A stretch of 64,000 nucleotides of DNA from positions 13,874 to 77,873 of the forward strand of contig DIXD01000024.1 in NCBI GenBank assembly GCA_002435985.1, given 5' to 3'. Source of the stretch: Spirochaetaceae bacterium UBA6089 (GTDB lineage Bacteria > Spirochaetota > Spirochaetia > Treponematales > Rectinemataceae). The notes below the pieces were generated by a model, which worked only from the letters and a program-made list of their open reading frames with translations, was not told the DNA's origin and made no database searches. Made by a program: the position numbers and the translations under genes. Position 1 is the stretch's first letter, and every line of letters starts with the position of its first letter. Of this stretch, positions 52,379 to 62,155 are shown one piece after another.

Positions 52379-55300
52379 TCGCGAGTTTCACTGTCCAAGT
52401 CTTTTCGCCGGCCTCCACCGGAGTTCCGCTCGCCTGCGAGGACCAGTCGATCTTCACCGCGAGCGTCTCCTCTGCGACGAGCTGATCGAAGCGGTCGAGC
52501 GCGGCGCGAAGATCTTCGTCGCCGGATATTGTCAACGCGATCCGGTCGGTGACCTCGAGGCCAGTTTCCTTGCGGGCATTCTGAATGCCGCGGATGAGGT
52601 CGCGCACATAGCCTTCATAGAGGAGATCGGGCGTGATAGTCGTATCGAGAGCCACGGTCAGCGTGCCTTCATTGAGCACCTTGAGCCCCTGCCTTTCTTC
52701 GCGGACGATGTCGACCCGGTCCTTGTCGAGGCTGATGGTTTTACCTGACTGAAGCACAAGAGGCACCGTCTCTCCATTCAAGATACGCACAATTTCCTCG
52801 GTGCCCAGTGCAGCGATCTTGGTCGCCGCCTCTTTCATATCCGGGCCGAGCTCCTTGCCGAGCACGCGGAAGTTTGCCTTCGCGTGGTATTCCACGAGGT
52901 CTTCTTCCTTTTCGTGTACGACGACGGTTTTGACATTGAGCTCTTCGCGGAGAATGTCTTCCATACGTCTCAGCACTTCCTGCTCTTCGGGCTTGCGGGT
53001 TATGAGCTGCACCGAGGCGAGGGGCTGGCGGATTTTGAGGTCGTGAGCGACACGGAGTGCGCGCCCCATCGAGACGGCCTGACGAACGATGCGCATATCT
53101 CGTTCCAGCCCAATATCCCGATACTGTGCTTCTTCAGTCGGCCAGTGGAGAAGGTGGATCGATTCCGGTTCGCTCTCGAGTTTGAGATTCTGATACATGG
53201 TCTCTGTGATGAAGGGTGTGACGGGGGCCATCACCATGGTCAAGCGGCGCAGTACCCTGTACAGCGTCTTGTACGCGCTCTTCTTGTCCGCATCATTCTC
53301 GGATTTCCAGAAGCGTCGACGCGAACGGCGGATATACCAGTTGTTCAGGCTGTCGACGAATTCGACCATCGGTCCGATTGCGGCCTGGAGGTCGTAGGCT
53401 TCCATGGCCGTAGTGACGTCGGCAACCAGTTTTTCGCAGACCGAAAGGATCCACTTGTCGAGCGGATTTTCGACGCCGGCACAGTCAAACCCATCGGCGA
53501 CGAATCCATCGATGTTGGCGTAGGTGACGAAGAAGCTGTAGGCATTCCAGAGTGGAATGAGGACACCTTTGAGCACCTCCTTCACTCCTTCGTCCGAATA
53601 GCAGAGGTCTTCCGCCTTCGTCACGGCGGAATTCATGAGAAAGAGTCTCAATGCGTCTGCGCCGAACTTGTCCATCACTTCGGAGGGGTCGGTGTAGTTG
53701 CGTAGGCTCTTGGACATTTTCTTGCCGTCTTCGGCGAGCACAAGCCCGTTGACGACACAGGCCTTGAATGCCGGCTTGTCGAAGAGGGCAGCGGCGAGAA
53801 CAGCCAGGGTGTAGAACCAGCCGCGGGTCTGGTCGAGCCCTTCGCAGATGAAGTCGGCAGGAAAGTTCTGTTCGAATTTCTGTTTATTATCGAAAGGATA
53901 GTGGTTCTGGGCATAGGGCATCGCGCCGGACTCGAACCAGCAGTCGAGGACTTCGGGAATACGGTGCATGGTTCCGCCGCAGGAGCAGGGAAGCGTGACC
54001 TTGTCGATGAAGTGCTTGTGAAGGTCCTCCGGCACCTCACCGCCGAGGTCGGCGAGCTCCTTGCGGGAACCCACGCAGACAGTCTTGCCGCATGTGTCGC
54101 ATTTCCAGATGGGCAGCGGATTGCCCCAGTAGCGGTTGCGGCTGATCGCCCAGTCGCGCGCATTTTCGAGCCATTTGCCGAAGCGCCCGTCGCGGATGTG
54201 CGAGGGTACCCAGTAGACACTCTTGTTTGCCCTGAGCATGGCTCCCTTCACTGGTTCGATCTTGACGAACCAGCTCGAGATGGCCCGATATATGAGAGGG
54301 CTGCCGCAGCGCCAGCAGTGGGGATACGCGTGCAGAATCTGCTCACGCTTGATGAGTTTGCCCTCCTGCTTTAAGCGTTCCATGATCGCCTTGTCGCTGT
54401 CCTTGACGAAGACGCCTTTATAGTCGGGGACCTCGTCGGTAAACCTGCATTCGGCATCTACGGGGCACACCGTGGGTATACCGGTGCCGCGCAGCACCTC
54501 GTAGTCGTCTTCTCCGAAGCCGGGGGCAGTGTGCACGATGCCGGAGCCATCCTCGGTCGTGACATAGTCACCGAGGACCGTGACGAAGGCCCCCTTCTCG
54601 GAGAGGGAGGCGAAGTAGGGGAACAGCGGCTCATAGCGGATTCCAGCAAGTTCCCGTCCTTTCTTTTTCCATGCGATTTGGAGCGATTCGGGATGCTTGT
54701 AATATGCACTTAACCTCGATTCCGCGAGGATATATCGTTCATTACCGTCTATTACGCAGACATAGTCGATGTCCGGCCCCAGCGCGAGCGCGAGGTTCGA
54801 GGGCAGGGTCCAGGGCGTCGTGGTCCATGCGACGAAATAGGTCGAGCCGTCGGCGAGGTCGGCGAGCCCCGCGTCTGGCTTCGAAGCGGAGACGTCCGTT
54901 ATCTTGAACCTGATTGTGATGGCCGGATCGTGGACATCTTTGTAGCCGCCCAGCGAGAGTTCGTGATTCGAGAGAACCGTGGAACAACGCGGACAATACG
55001 GAAGTATGTAGTGGCCTTCGTAGATGAGCCCCTTATCCCAGAGCGACTTGATGACCCACCAGATCGATTCCATGTAATCGGGATCCATCGTCTTGTAGTC
55101 GTGGTCGAAATCGACCCAGCGCCCGAGGCGTGTGACGATCTGGCGCCACTCTTTGACGTAGCGGAGAACCGAGGCGCGGCAGGCCTCGTTGAATTCGGCA
55201 ATGCCGTAGCGCTCGATGTCGGTTTTCGAATTGAGGCCGAGTTCTTGTTCAATGAGGGTTTCGACAGGTAGCCCGTGGCAGTCCCATCCAAAGCGCCGCT

Positions 55301-55538
55301 CGACGCGGTACCCTCGCATGGTCTTATAACGGGGGAAAATATCTTTAATCGTGCCGGGGACAAAGTGGCCGAAGTGAGGTAGACCGGTCGCGAAGGGGGG
55401 GCCGTCGTAGAACACAAATTCCGGCGCACCTTCCCGCTGCGAAATGGATTTTTGGAATATCTTTCGCTCTTCCCAAAATTGTACGACCAATTCTTCCTGT
55501 TGAGGGAAGTTGACCTTGGGGTCAACGGGTTTATACAC
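52371..55538 (-). CDS. ileS: Isoleucyl-tRNA synthetase
   Basis: A 1055-residue enzyme that charges tRNA-Ile. The class I motifs are GLPHFGHFVPG (HIGH) and KKMSKSLRNY (KMSKS). The editing domain includes WTTTPWTLPSN. The C-terminal half lacks the bacterial zinc-finger end and resembles the eukaryotic-like (type 2) IleRS, which is often associated with mupirocin resistance; the sequence alone does not test that. The frame is open to 55664, but the true start is GTG 55538, placed 5 bases after GAGGAGG, giving the typical N-terminus YKPVDPKVNFPQQEE. Confidence 0.95.
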   Translation of the reverse strand: MYKPVDPKVNFPQQEELVVQFWEERKIFQKSISQREGAPEFVFYDGPPFATGLPHFGHFVPGTIKDIFPRYKTMRGYRVERRFGWDCHGLPVETLIEQELGLNSKTDIERYGIAEFNEACRASVLRYVKEWRQIVTRLGRWVDFDHDYKTMDPDYMESIWWVIKSLWDKGLIYEGHYILPYCPRCSTVLSNHELSLGGYKDVHDPAITIRFKITDVSASKPDAGLADLADGSTYFVAWTTTPWTLPSNLALALGPDIDYVCVIDGNERYILAESRLSAYYKHPESLQIAWKKKGRELAGIRYEPLFPYFASLSEKGAFVTVLGDYVTTEDGSGIVHTAPGFGEDDYEVLRGTGIPTVCPVDAECRFTDEVPDYKGVFVKDSDKAIMERLKQEGKLIKREQILHAYPHCWRCGSPLIYRAISSWFVKIEPVKGAMLRANKSVYWVPSHIRDGRFGKWLENARDWAISRNRYWGNPLPIWKCDTCGKTVCVGSRKELADLGGEVPEDLHKHFIDKVTLPCSCGGTMHRIPEVLDCWFESGAMPYAQNHYPFDNKQKFEQNFPADFICEGLDQTRGWFYTLAVLAAALFDKPAFKACVVNGLVLAEDGKKMSKSLRNYTDPSEVMDKFGADALRLFLMNSAVTKAEDLCYSDEGVKEVLKGVLIPLWNAYSFFVTYANIDGFVADGFDCAGVENPLDKWILSVCEKLVADVTTAMEAYDLQAAIGPMVEFVDSLNNWYIRRSRRRFWKSENDADKKSAYKTLYRVLRRLTMVMAPVTPFITETMYQNLKLESEPESIHLLHWPTEEAQYRDIGLERDMRIVRQAVSMGRALRVAHDLKIRQPLASVQLITRKPEEQEVLRRMEDILREELNVKTVVVHEKEEDLVEYHAKANFRVLGKELGPDMKEAATKIAALGTEEIVRILNGETVPLVLQSGKTISLDKDRVDIVREERQGLKVLNEGTLTVALDTTITPDLLYEGYVRDLIRGIQNARKETGLEVTDRIALTISGDEDLRAALDRFDQLVAEETLAVKIDWSSQASGTPVEAGEKTWTVKLAKV

Positions 55539-55735
55539 GATATCCTCCTCGATAATTTGAGGAATAATGCTGTATGTTGCAAAAGGTTTCAATAGGTTGA
55601 GAGACTTCGGTTCTTCGGTTCTTTTGGTCCTCGCCAAAAATAACAAGCTGTGGTATAATTTCAAGAAATAATTAATTTCTGCCCCGAGGCATGGAGCAGC
55701 TATGGATCTGATTCGGCACGTGGAGGCACTGTTGA

Positions 55736-56611
55736 ATGCGCACCGAAGGTGTTGACATAGATTTTCGATTTGTCGAGGATGTCCAGCGTATAGACCATGT
55801 CAGGCGTATTGTGCTCCGTGTTTCGGAGGGCGATATCACCGTGACCAAGTCGGAAGATGCGAATCTTTATTATTCTATTGAGCTTGAAGGTGCTTCTTCC
55901 GAAATCGACACATGGTCCTGCAGGCTCCGGCACGCCGAGAGCATCGCCATTCTCGACGTGATAGGCAATGAATTCGTGCGGATCGGTAAATGTACTGTCT
56001 ACATACCGCAGCATGTCTCCGATATCGAAGTACATTCTTCACGAGGTTCGATCCAGGTGCGCGACTTACAGTCGAACGTGCTCGCCATCACCGAGCGGAG
56101 CAGTATCGGCGTCAGGGCCGCCAAATTCGTCGAAGCTTCGAGCGTGAGCGGCGCCATCAGCATCGATCGTTGCGAAGGCTGTTCTGCGAGGAGCATAGAC
56201 GGCATGATCAGGTGCAGCAGAATTTCAGGCTCGGTGCAGGTGGAGATACAGAACGGATCGGCCTTTATCGATCAGGTCGAGAAAAACGTGGCGGTGGTTT
56301 CCGAACAGGGCAAGGTGAGCGTGCGCGATGTCCGCGGGAGGATCAGACTCATCTCCAACAGGGGAGATATAGAATTCGAAGTCCTTGGTCTCTTCGGCGG
56401 AGGAGAAATCCAAACCTATTCGGGAGACGTCTCGGTTCAGCTCGAACATAGCAGCGTGGAATTCAGGGCCGAGACGCTCTCGGGGCGCATCGATACCATT
56501 CATTCGGTGAACGCTGCAGGCATGGGACCGCAACGCTGCGCATTTCGCACCGGCGATGGCGCCCGTAGGCTCTATGTGAAGAGCGTTTTGGGCGACATCG
56601 AAGTGAATTGA
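55736..56611 (+). CDS. DUF4097-family beta-helical protein
   Basis: A 291-residue protein made of short repeating strands (about one Gly or Ser turn each 10-20 residues). Segments such as SSRGSIQVRDLQ, SVSGAISIDRCEG and VSEQGKVSVRDVRGRIR are typical of DUF4097, a right-handed parallel beta-structure with no known enzymatic role. It has no signal peptide or membrane segment. GGAGG lies 9 bases before the ATG. It is divergent from ileS by about 200 bases and convergent with the acyl-CoA synthetase gene. Confidence 0.7.
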   Translation: MRTEGVDIDFRFVEDVQRIDHVRRIVLRVSEGDITVTKSEDANLYYSIELEGASSEIDTWSCRLRHAESIAILDVIGNEFVRIGKCTVYIPQHVSDIEVHSSRGSIQVRDLQSNVLAITERSSIGVRAAKFVEASSVSGAISIDRCEGCSARSIDGMIRCSRISGSVQVEIQNGSAFIDQVEKNVAVVSEQGKVSVRDVRGRIRLISNRGDIEFEVLGLFGGGEIQTYSGDVSVQLEHSSVEFRAETLSGRIDTIHSVNAAGMGPQRCAFRTGDGARRLYVKSVLGDIEVN

Positions 56612-56640
56612 GTCGGATTTGGGCGACATCTCGGCGATGA

Positions 56641-58590
56641 TTATTCTGCGAACAGTGCTCGTATCTGATTCTTGTACAAGTCATTGATGGTGTGCCGCTT
56701 TATTTCCTGCTTGGCCGATAACTCGCGGCCGGGTTCAAACGGCGTTGCTAAAAGGGCGAAACGGAATATTCGCTCGAATGGCTTGAAGCCGTTCTTCGTG
56801 TTTACACACGCGTTGATCTCGCCATCAATCAGCTCTTTTACCTCGGGTTGCTCAAGGAGCGACGCATAGTCGGCGAAAGGGATCTCGTTTTCTTCGGCCC
56901 ATTGCGTGAGAGCTTCTTCCTGCGGCACGATGAGGGCCGCGAGGTATTTCTGGTCTTGGCCGAGCACGACCGCCTGCTCAATATAGGGGCTCTCGCACAG
57001 CCTCTGTTCGATGGGGACGGGTTCGATATTCTCGCCGCCGCGCAACACGATGGTGTCCTTTGCCCGTCCGACGATGCTTATTTCCCCATGAATGGTGAGC
57101 ATACCGAGGTCGCCGGTGTCGAGCCAACCGTCCTCGGAGAGAATTTTGGCGGTGAGGTCGGGGCGTTTGTAGTAGCCGAGCATGACCTGCGGTCCGCGTA
57201 CCTGGATGACGCCCTTTTCCCCGGCAGGGAGGATGTTGCCGTGTTCGTCGACAATGCGGATTTCGGTGCCGCGGTGGATGGGGCCGACCGTTCCGGTCAC
57301 TGGATGCGTCCTCAGCCTGACCGCGAGCACCGGCGCCGTCTCGGTGAGGCCGTAACCCTCAAGGACGAGAATGCCGAGTGCATCGAAGAATTTGTCTACC
57401 GACGGCGGCAGGGCTCCACCTCCGGAAATGCCTGCAATAAAGCCCTTGCCGAGTTTTTCCCGTATTTTTTTGAATACGAGGACGTTACCCAATGCGCGCA
57501 AGGGGCTCAAAAGTATAAAGGGTATGATGGCTACGGCAATGTCGATCACCCTTGATCGCGGAGAGAATTTCGGAAGCCGATCGAGCAGCATATTCCTAAA
57601 GTAGGAATGCGCCTCACCGATGCTGACGAATATGGAGAACAGCACCTTTGTGGCGCCGCCGCTCTGGCGTATTGTCTTATAGACACCGTCTTTGATCGAT
57701 TCCCAAATTCGGGGAACGGAGGTAAACCACTGCGGTTGCACTACCTGCATATCTGCAAGCAAGATCGAGCCCACGGGTTTGGAGTACGCGATCGTGGCTC
57801 CCGCCTGCAAGACGATGTACTGGACGGCGCGCTCGAAGGAGTGCCAAACCGGAAGCACGGCGAGAAATACGTCGCCACTCTTTACTCCAATGAGGCCCGG
57901 CAGGTACTCGGTCTGATGGAGAAAGTTGCCGTGGCTCAGCATGACGCCTTTGGGGTCTCCTGTCGTGCCCGATGTGTAGATGATGGTCGCGAGATCCTCG
58001 CGCCTGCCTTTTGCCGCTTCATGCTGAAAGAAAGCAGGGTCTTTCTCGTAGAGAGGGAGCCCCTCTCGCATGATGTCGGAGAAGAGCAGAACATCGAGGC
58101 TTGCGTCTTTGGCCTGTTCAATCATCGATGGGGCTGGTGAATCGAAGAGAATGACGGTTTTCAGATGCACATAGGGTGGTTCTTGCAGAGACTGGGAGCC
58201 GAAGGGGATGCGGCCAGTCTTGATGTCGAGGATTTTCTGCAGCTGACGGTCGTTCTCGAGTATGACGGTCGCACATTCGCTCCAGCTCAGAATATAGGCA
58301 ATTTCTTGGGCGGTCGCATCGCAGCCGCGCGGCACGTCCGCTGCCCCGAGGCCGAGCATGGCAAGGTCGGCGATGAGCCACTCTTTTCTGTTGTCGGAGA
58401 TGAAGCCGACTCTGTCGCCTCGCCTGATGCCCACATTGTACAGGCCGTGGGCACAGATGCTCACTTCCTTCAGCAGCGTGCCGTAGCTTGTCGGCTGGAA
58501 TATGCCCTGAGCATCTTTGGAAAGCTGCGCCTTGACGTCCGGCTGCTTTTGAGCGATTTCGATATACATTTGAGGGATGGTATTTGCCAT
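56641..58590 (-). CDS. Long-chain acyl-CoA synthetase, AMP-forming
   Basis: A 649-residue member of the adenylate-forming family, FadD-like. The AMP-binding motif is TIIYTSGTTGDPKGVMLSH. Later signatures are GYGLTETAPVLAVR and DGWLDTGDLGMLTI, and a Lys-containing C-terminal domain follows (ILSEDG through GFKPFERIFRF). A mildly hydrophobic segment at about 345-370 may sit on the membrane. Such enzymes activate imported fatty acids for lipid assembly, and spirochaetes commonly have several. AGGGGAC precedes the ATG. It is convergent with the DUF4097 gene. Confidence 0.92.
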   Translation of the reverse strand: MANTIPQMYIEIAQKQPDVKAQLSKDAQGIFQPTSYGTLLKEVSICAHGLYNVGIRRGDRVGFISDNRKEWLIADLAMLGLGAADVPRGCDATAQEIAYILSWSECATVILENDRQLQKILDIKTGRIPFGSQSLQEPPYVHLKTVILFDSPAPSMIEQAKDASLDVLLFSDIMREGLPLYEKDPAFFQHEAAKGRREDLATIIYTSGTTGDPKGVMLSHGNFLHQTEYLPGLIGVKSGDVFLAVLPVWHSFERAVQYIVLQAGATIAYSKPVGSILLADMQVVQPQWFTSVPRIWESIKDGVYKTIRQSGGATKVLFSIFVSIGEAHSYFRNMLLDRLPKFSPRSRVIDIAVAIIPFILLSPLRALGNVLVFKKIREKLGKGFIAGISGGGALPPSVDKFFDALGILVLEGYGLTETAPVLAVRLRTHPVTGTVGPIHRGTEIRIVDEHGNILPAGEKGVIQVRGPQVMLGYYKRPDLTAKILSEDGWLDTGDLGMLTIHGEISIVGRAKDTIVLRGGENIEPVPIEQRLCESPYIEQAVVLGQDQKYLAALIVPQEEALTQWAEENEIPFADYASLLEQPEVKELIDGEINACVNTKNGFKPFERIFRFALLATPFEPGRELSAKQEIKRHTINDLYKNQIRALFAE

Positions 58591-58703
58591 TGTCTTTAGT
58601 CCCCTTGGTGCATTTTATTGACATAATTACTATAAATGTAAAAATGTATATCGTCAAGTCGATACTGGATTTCGGCTGGATTTCTTGCCCGCGGCGGGGG
58701 ACT

Positions 58704-59687
58704 CTATCGAAACCTGTCCTGAGGAACCTCATCGAAATATCGTGTGAGACAGGCTCTCATCGCGTCGAGCGTAGATGCATTGATGAGCGAAAATCTGAGG
58801 TGGTGTGCGAAGCTCACGTTGTCTGCATAGTACCAGAAGACGCGTCGGCAGGTTTCTTTTTGCCATTCGCTCGGCAGCATCATCTCCACAAGCTCGATGT
58901 AGCGTAGGCCGATTGCAAGAAGGTCGTATGTCTGCAGCGGGCATGTGGAGCGACCAGCGAGTGCGGCGTGGAGGCGCTTGAAGAGCCATGGCTCACGGAC
59001 CGCGGCCCGGCCTATCATGAGGCTGTGAATCTTTCCCGAGGCAAGAAGTGAGCGACAGTCTTCGGCCGTCGAGATGTCTCCGTTTGCGATGACGGGAATG
59101 GAGAGTTCCTGTGCCAGCAAAAGGGCGAAGCCATGGTCGGCCTTCCGGCGAAATTTCTGCGTGTCGAACCTTGCGTGGACCACAAGAAAATCGAGGCCTG
59201 CCTCTGCCAGCGATTTGGCCAGGGCTATGGTCCCCTCTTCACCCTGTACTGAGCTGAGGCGTATCTTTGCGGAGAGTATGCCTGTCCAGTTTTCGCGCGC
59301 AGCGGCGACCATCTCCCGTGCTCGTGCTGTGGTGTCGAGGAGTGCGGCACCTCGCCCCGAACCTTTGATGTGCGGGACCGAGCAGCCCATGTTGATGTCG
59401 ATTCCTGCTGGGCGCTGCATGTCGGCCACATTGGACAGCGCTCTGCATGCAGCAGCGAGCGATTCCGGAGTGCGTGCGGTAAACTGGACAGAGGTATGCG
59501 AGGGGCATGGTGCCGGATCGAGGTAAACCGCTTCGTTTCTTCCGCCTGCCAGGAAAGCCTCCGCACTCGCCATCTCGGTCGTATACCAGTCCGCACCTCC
59601 AAGCTCATGCACCAATGTTCGGAACGCTCTGTTCGTAATGCCGACCATGGGCGCCAAAAGCAAAGAACCGCGGGGGAAGCAGATCAT
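58704..59687 (-). CDS. dus: tRNA-dihydrouridine synthase
   Basis: A 327-residue flavoenzyme that reduces uridines in the tRNA D-loop. The TIM-barrel start is LAPMVGITNRAFRTL. The active-site Cys is in DINMGCSVPHIKGSGRGAAL. VIANGDISTAEDC and MIGRAA contribute to FMN binding. The best match is the DusB-like subgroup, though this is not certain. The start is ATG 59687; TTG 59696 is also in frame. The gene lies alone, upstream of and divergent from the rpsP cluster. Confidence 0.9.
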   Translation of the reverse strand: MICFPRGSLLLAPMVGITNRAFRTLVHELGGADWYTTEMASAEAFLAGGRNEAVYLDPAPCPSHTSVQFTARTPESLAAACRALSNVADMQRPAGIDINMGCSVPHIKGSGRGAALLDTTARAREMVAAARENWTGILSAKIRLSSVQGEEGTIALAKSLAEAGLDFLVVHARFDTQKFRRKADHGFALLLAQELSIPVIANGDISTAEDCRSLLASGKIHSLMIGRAAVREPWLFKRLHAALAGRSTCPLQTYDLLAIGLRYIELVEMMLPSEWQKETCRRVFWYYADNVSFAHHLRFSLINASTLDAMRACLTRYFDEVPQDRFR

Positions 59688-59738
59688 AATCCGCAAGGTA
59701 CTTCAAGGAGAGAACTACGGCAAGCCCAGCAGCCCGAG

Positions 59739-59767
59739 TTGACTTCTTACCGGATAATAGTATATAA
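59739..59767 (+). promoter_or_regulatory. Predicted promoter of the rpsP cluster
   Basis: TTGACT is followed after 16-18 bases by the overlapping boxes TATATA and TATAAG. The transcript leader would be about 95 bases and includes a gttccc / gggaac hairpin near 59780-59808. Confidence 0.6.
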
Positions 59768-59868
59768 GATTTCGGCGCATGTTCCCTCATTCGGGCTCTG
59801 CATGGGAACGGATGTGCAAGGATACAACGGAGCCCACAGCGCGATGTTTCGAAATTAGGAGGATATTC

Positions 59869-60120
59869 GTGAGCATACACATCAGACTTAAAAGGTTCGG
59901 CGCGAAGGCCAGGCCATATTACCGGATCGTCGTCATGGATTCTCGCTCCGCGCGCGATTCCAAAACAATCGATGAACTTGGTTATTATCACCCCATCGAG
60001 GCCGAGGACAAGCAGCTCAAGATCGATGAGACCAAGGCCAGAGAGTGGCTCTCGAAGGGTGCGTTGCCATCCGACACTGTTCACTCTCTCTTCAACAAGA
60101 AAGGGATACGGCTCGGCTGA
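59869..60120 (+). CDS. rpsP: 30S ribosomal protein bS16
   Basis: An 83-residue ribosomal protein. The start VSIHIRLKRFGAKARPYYRI is the bS16 signature, and REWLSKGALPSDTVHSLF is its C-terminal part. The start is GTG 59869 with TAGGAGGA 5 bases upstream. It heads rpsP-khpA-rimM-trmD-rplS, the standard bacterial order with a KH gene inserted. Confidence 0.96.
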   Translation: MSIHIRLKRFGAKARPYYRIVVMDSRSARDSKTIDELGYYHPIEAEDKQLKIDETKAREWLSKGALPSDTVHSLFNKKGIRLG

Positions 60121-60135
60121 GTCGGGTGGTATACT

Positions 60136-60369
60136 ATGGAACGCGATCTCGTTGAGTATATTGTCAAGTCGCTTGTCGACAATCCCGATGCCGTCGACAT
60201 CAAGGTGATCGAAGGTGAAAAATCCACCATCCTCGAGCTGAGAGTAGCAGAGAGCGATGTGGGCAAGGTCATCGGCAAAAACGGCAGAATCGCGCGTGCG
60301 ATTCGGACTATTCTATCCGCCGCAACCTCGTCGCAGTCGAAACGCGTCATTCTGGAGATCCTGGACTGA
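60136..60369 (+). CDS. khpA: KH-domain RNA-binding protein KhpA
   Basis: A 77-residue single-KH protein. The GXXG loop is VIGKNGRIARAI. KhpA binds many small RNAs and mRNAs, and in several bacteria works with KhpB in cell-elongation control. It sits 15 bases after rpsP, which is its common position. Confidence 0.93.
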   Translation: MERDLVEYIVKSLVDNPDAVDIKVIEGEKSTILELRVAESDVGKVIGKNGRIARAIRTILSAATSSQSKRVILEILD

Positions 60370-60384
60370 ATTCGGCCGGCCGCT

Positions 60385-60912
60385 ATGCATGAGATGCGAA
60401 AGCCCATGTATCTCGCTGTTGCAAGGCTCGGAGCGATTAGAGGGCTGGCGGGTGAACTCAGGCTCATAAGCTATTCCGGCGAATTTTCGCACATTGCGGA
60501 AGCAGGCGAAATTCTCGTGGGCGGATCGCTCGGGCTGGAGGATGCCCGGACGCTGAAGGTCCAGCAGGTTCTGGTGGGTGGTTGGGGAGCCAGTATTGTC
60601 TTTGAGGGCTATCGGACGCCCGAAAAGGCGCGTCAGCTTGTAGGTCGAGAGCTCTTTTTGCCGCGCGGGCAGGCCTGTCCAAAGAAGAAGGGCGAATATT
60701 ATGTCGCTGATCTGGTGGGCATGGTCGCCACAGTAGGTGGCGCGCGCATTGGGGTGGTCGCCGCGGTGCTCGAAGGGGGCGCCGACGACCTTCTGGAGAT
60801 CACGCGCGATAGTGGGGGAACGGCGCTTGTTCCTTTTCGCAGAGAATTTGTAGGCGAGGTCGACGAAGAGAAGGGTGAATTCGAAATTATAAGCCCGTGG
60901 ATTCTGGAATGA
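60385..60912 (+). CDS. rimM: Ribosome maturation factor RimM
   Basis: A 175-residue factor for 30S head assembly that binds uS19. The N-terminal domain has LAVARLGAIRGLAGELRL, and the PRC-barrel C-terminal half has YYVADLVGMVA and the ALVPFRREFVG region. The stop overlaps the trmD ATG (ATGA). The ribosome site is weak, so the start could be one of the ATGs at 60385, 60394 or 60406. Confidence 0.92.
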   Translation: MHEMRKPMYLAVARLGAIRGLAGELRLISYSGEFSHIAEAGEILVGGSLGLEDARTLKVQQVLVGGWGASIVFEGYRTPEKARQLVGRELFLPRGQACPKKKGEYYVADLVGMVATVGGARIGVVAAVLEGGADDLLEITRDSGGTALVPFRREFVGEVDEEKGEFEIISPWILE

Positions 60913-61679
60913 ATATCAAGATTCTTTCGCTCTTTCCCGAAATTCTCGAATCGTATTTTTCGGCTTCGGTCATGAAACGGGCCGTGGAGAAAGGGCTCGT
61001 TTCGTACGAACTCATCGATATTAGAGAGTATGCCTACGATCGCCACCGCAAGTGCGACGACGAGGTGTTCGGTGGAGGGGCAGGCATGCTGATGAAGCCG
61101 GAACCCTTGGATAGAGCCCTTGAGGCAGCGGGATCCCCGGCGCTGCGGACGATCTATGTGACGCCTTCAGGAAGGCTCTTCAACCAGGCGATGGCTGCCG
61201 ACTTCGCGAAGGAAGAGAATCTCGTCATTCTCTGCGGACGCTATGAAGGCATCGATCAGCGCATCATCGACACGCGCGTGACCGATGAAGTCTCCATTGG
61301 GGATTATGTGCTTTCGAGCGGAGAGGTTGCGGCGATGGTGCTGGTCGACGCGATATATCGTTTAATACCTGGCGTCATTTCGAGCGAATCGCTCTCGGAA
61401 GAGAGTTTTTCGTCGGGTCTCTTGGAGTATCCCCAGTATACAAGGCCCGAAGAATATGCTACATTACACGTCCCGGAAGTGCTCGTCAGCGGCAATCACG
61501 CTGCAATTGCCCGTTGGCGGCTTAAGGCGAGTCTTGTGAAGACACTCGTCTATAGACCGGAACTTTTGAATACTATCGATCTGTCCAGCGAACTCGGCAG
61601 ATTGCTCAAAGAAGTGATAGACGGAGGGGGAGAGAATGAACCTCGTACAGCAGATTCAGGCGGAACAGGCACGGACTGA
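60909..61679 (+). CDS. trmD: tRNA (guanine37-N1)-methyltransferase
   Basis: A 256-residue SAM-dependent knot methyltransferase that modifies G37 and prevents frameshifting. The start [17 protein letters not shown] and [18 protein letters not shown] are characteristic. The trefoil knot carries [12 protein letters not shown] and [15 protein letters not shown]. The ATG overlaps the rimM stop. The 3' end overlaps rplS by 44 bases, in a different frame. Confidence 0.96.
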   Translation: MNIKILSLFPEILESYFSASVMKRAVEKGLVSYELIDIREYAYDRHRKCDDEVFGGGAGMLMKPEPLDRALEAAGSPALRTIYVTPSGRLFNQAMAADFAKEENLVILCGRYEGIDQRIIDTRVTDEVSIGDYVLSSGEVAAMVLVDAIYRLIPGVISSESLSEESFSSGLLEYPQYTRPEEYATLHVPEVLVSGNHAAIARWRLKASLVKTLVYRPELLNTIDLSSELGRLLKEVIDGGGENEPRTADSGGTGTD

Positions 61680-62016
61680 CATGCCCGCGTTTAGGGTTGG
61701 AGATACTGTCCGCGTCAGTTTCAAAATTGTCGAAGGCAAAACCGAGCGAGTTCAGGCATATGAGGGCCTCGTCATCGCAATGAAGAATGCGGGGGCCGGC
61801 AAGACATTCACGGTGCGGAAAAACTCTTACGGCGTGGGCGTCGAGCGCGTGTTCCCCTACAATTCACCCCGCGTCGAGAAGGTCGAGATCATGAAGACTG
61901 GTAAAGTTCGCCGCGCCAAGCTCTACTATATCCGCACCAAGGTCGGCAAAAAGGCGAAGGTCAAGACTTTGGTCGGCGGACGCAAAAGCGGTCAAGGCAA
62001 TCGACAGGAAGCATAA
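61636..62016 (+). CDS. rplS: 50S ribosomal protein bL19
   Basis: A 126-residue ribosomal protein. [20 protein letters not shown], then [14 protein letters not shown] and [19 protein letters not shown], are diagnostic. The start ATG is inside trmD with GGAGGGGGAGAG upstream, so a 44-base overlap is required. A terminator follows at 62056. Confidence 0.95.
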   Translation: MNLVQQIQAEQARTDMPAFRVGDTVRVSFKIVEGKTERVQAYEGLVIAMKNAGAGKTFTVRKNSYGVGVERVFPYNSPRVEKVEIMKTGKVRRAKLYYIRTKVGKKAKVKTLVGGRKSGQGNRQEA

Positions 62017-62055
62017 CAGAGACTACGGCGCGTATGGCGCCACTTTCGACTATAG

Positions 62056-62083
62056 AGCTGCCCCAACAGAAATCCAGGCAGCT
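62056..62083 (+). terminator. Intrinsic terminator of the rpsP-rplS operon
   Basis: A 7-bp stem (agctgcc / ggcagct) with a 14-base loop is followed by a run of T, 39 bases after rplS. Confidence 0.75.
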
Positions 62084-62155
62084 TTTTTATAACCGAGCGT
62101 TGAAGCAAAGACCGGATAATCCTGCGTAATCTATTCAGGGAGCTTTAAGGTAGGA

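Noticed and set aside
55539..55664. 42-codon upstream extension of ileS
   Set aside because: It lacks family similarity, and a ribosome site directly precedes GTG 55538.
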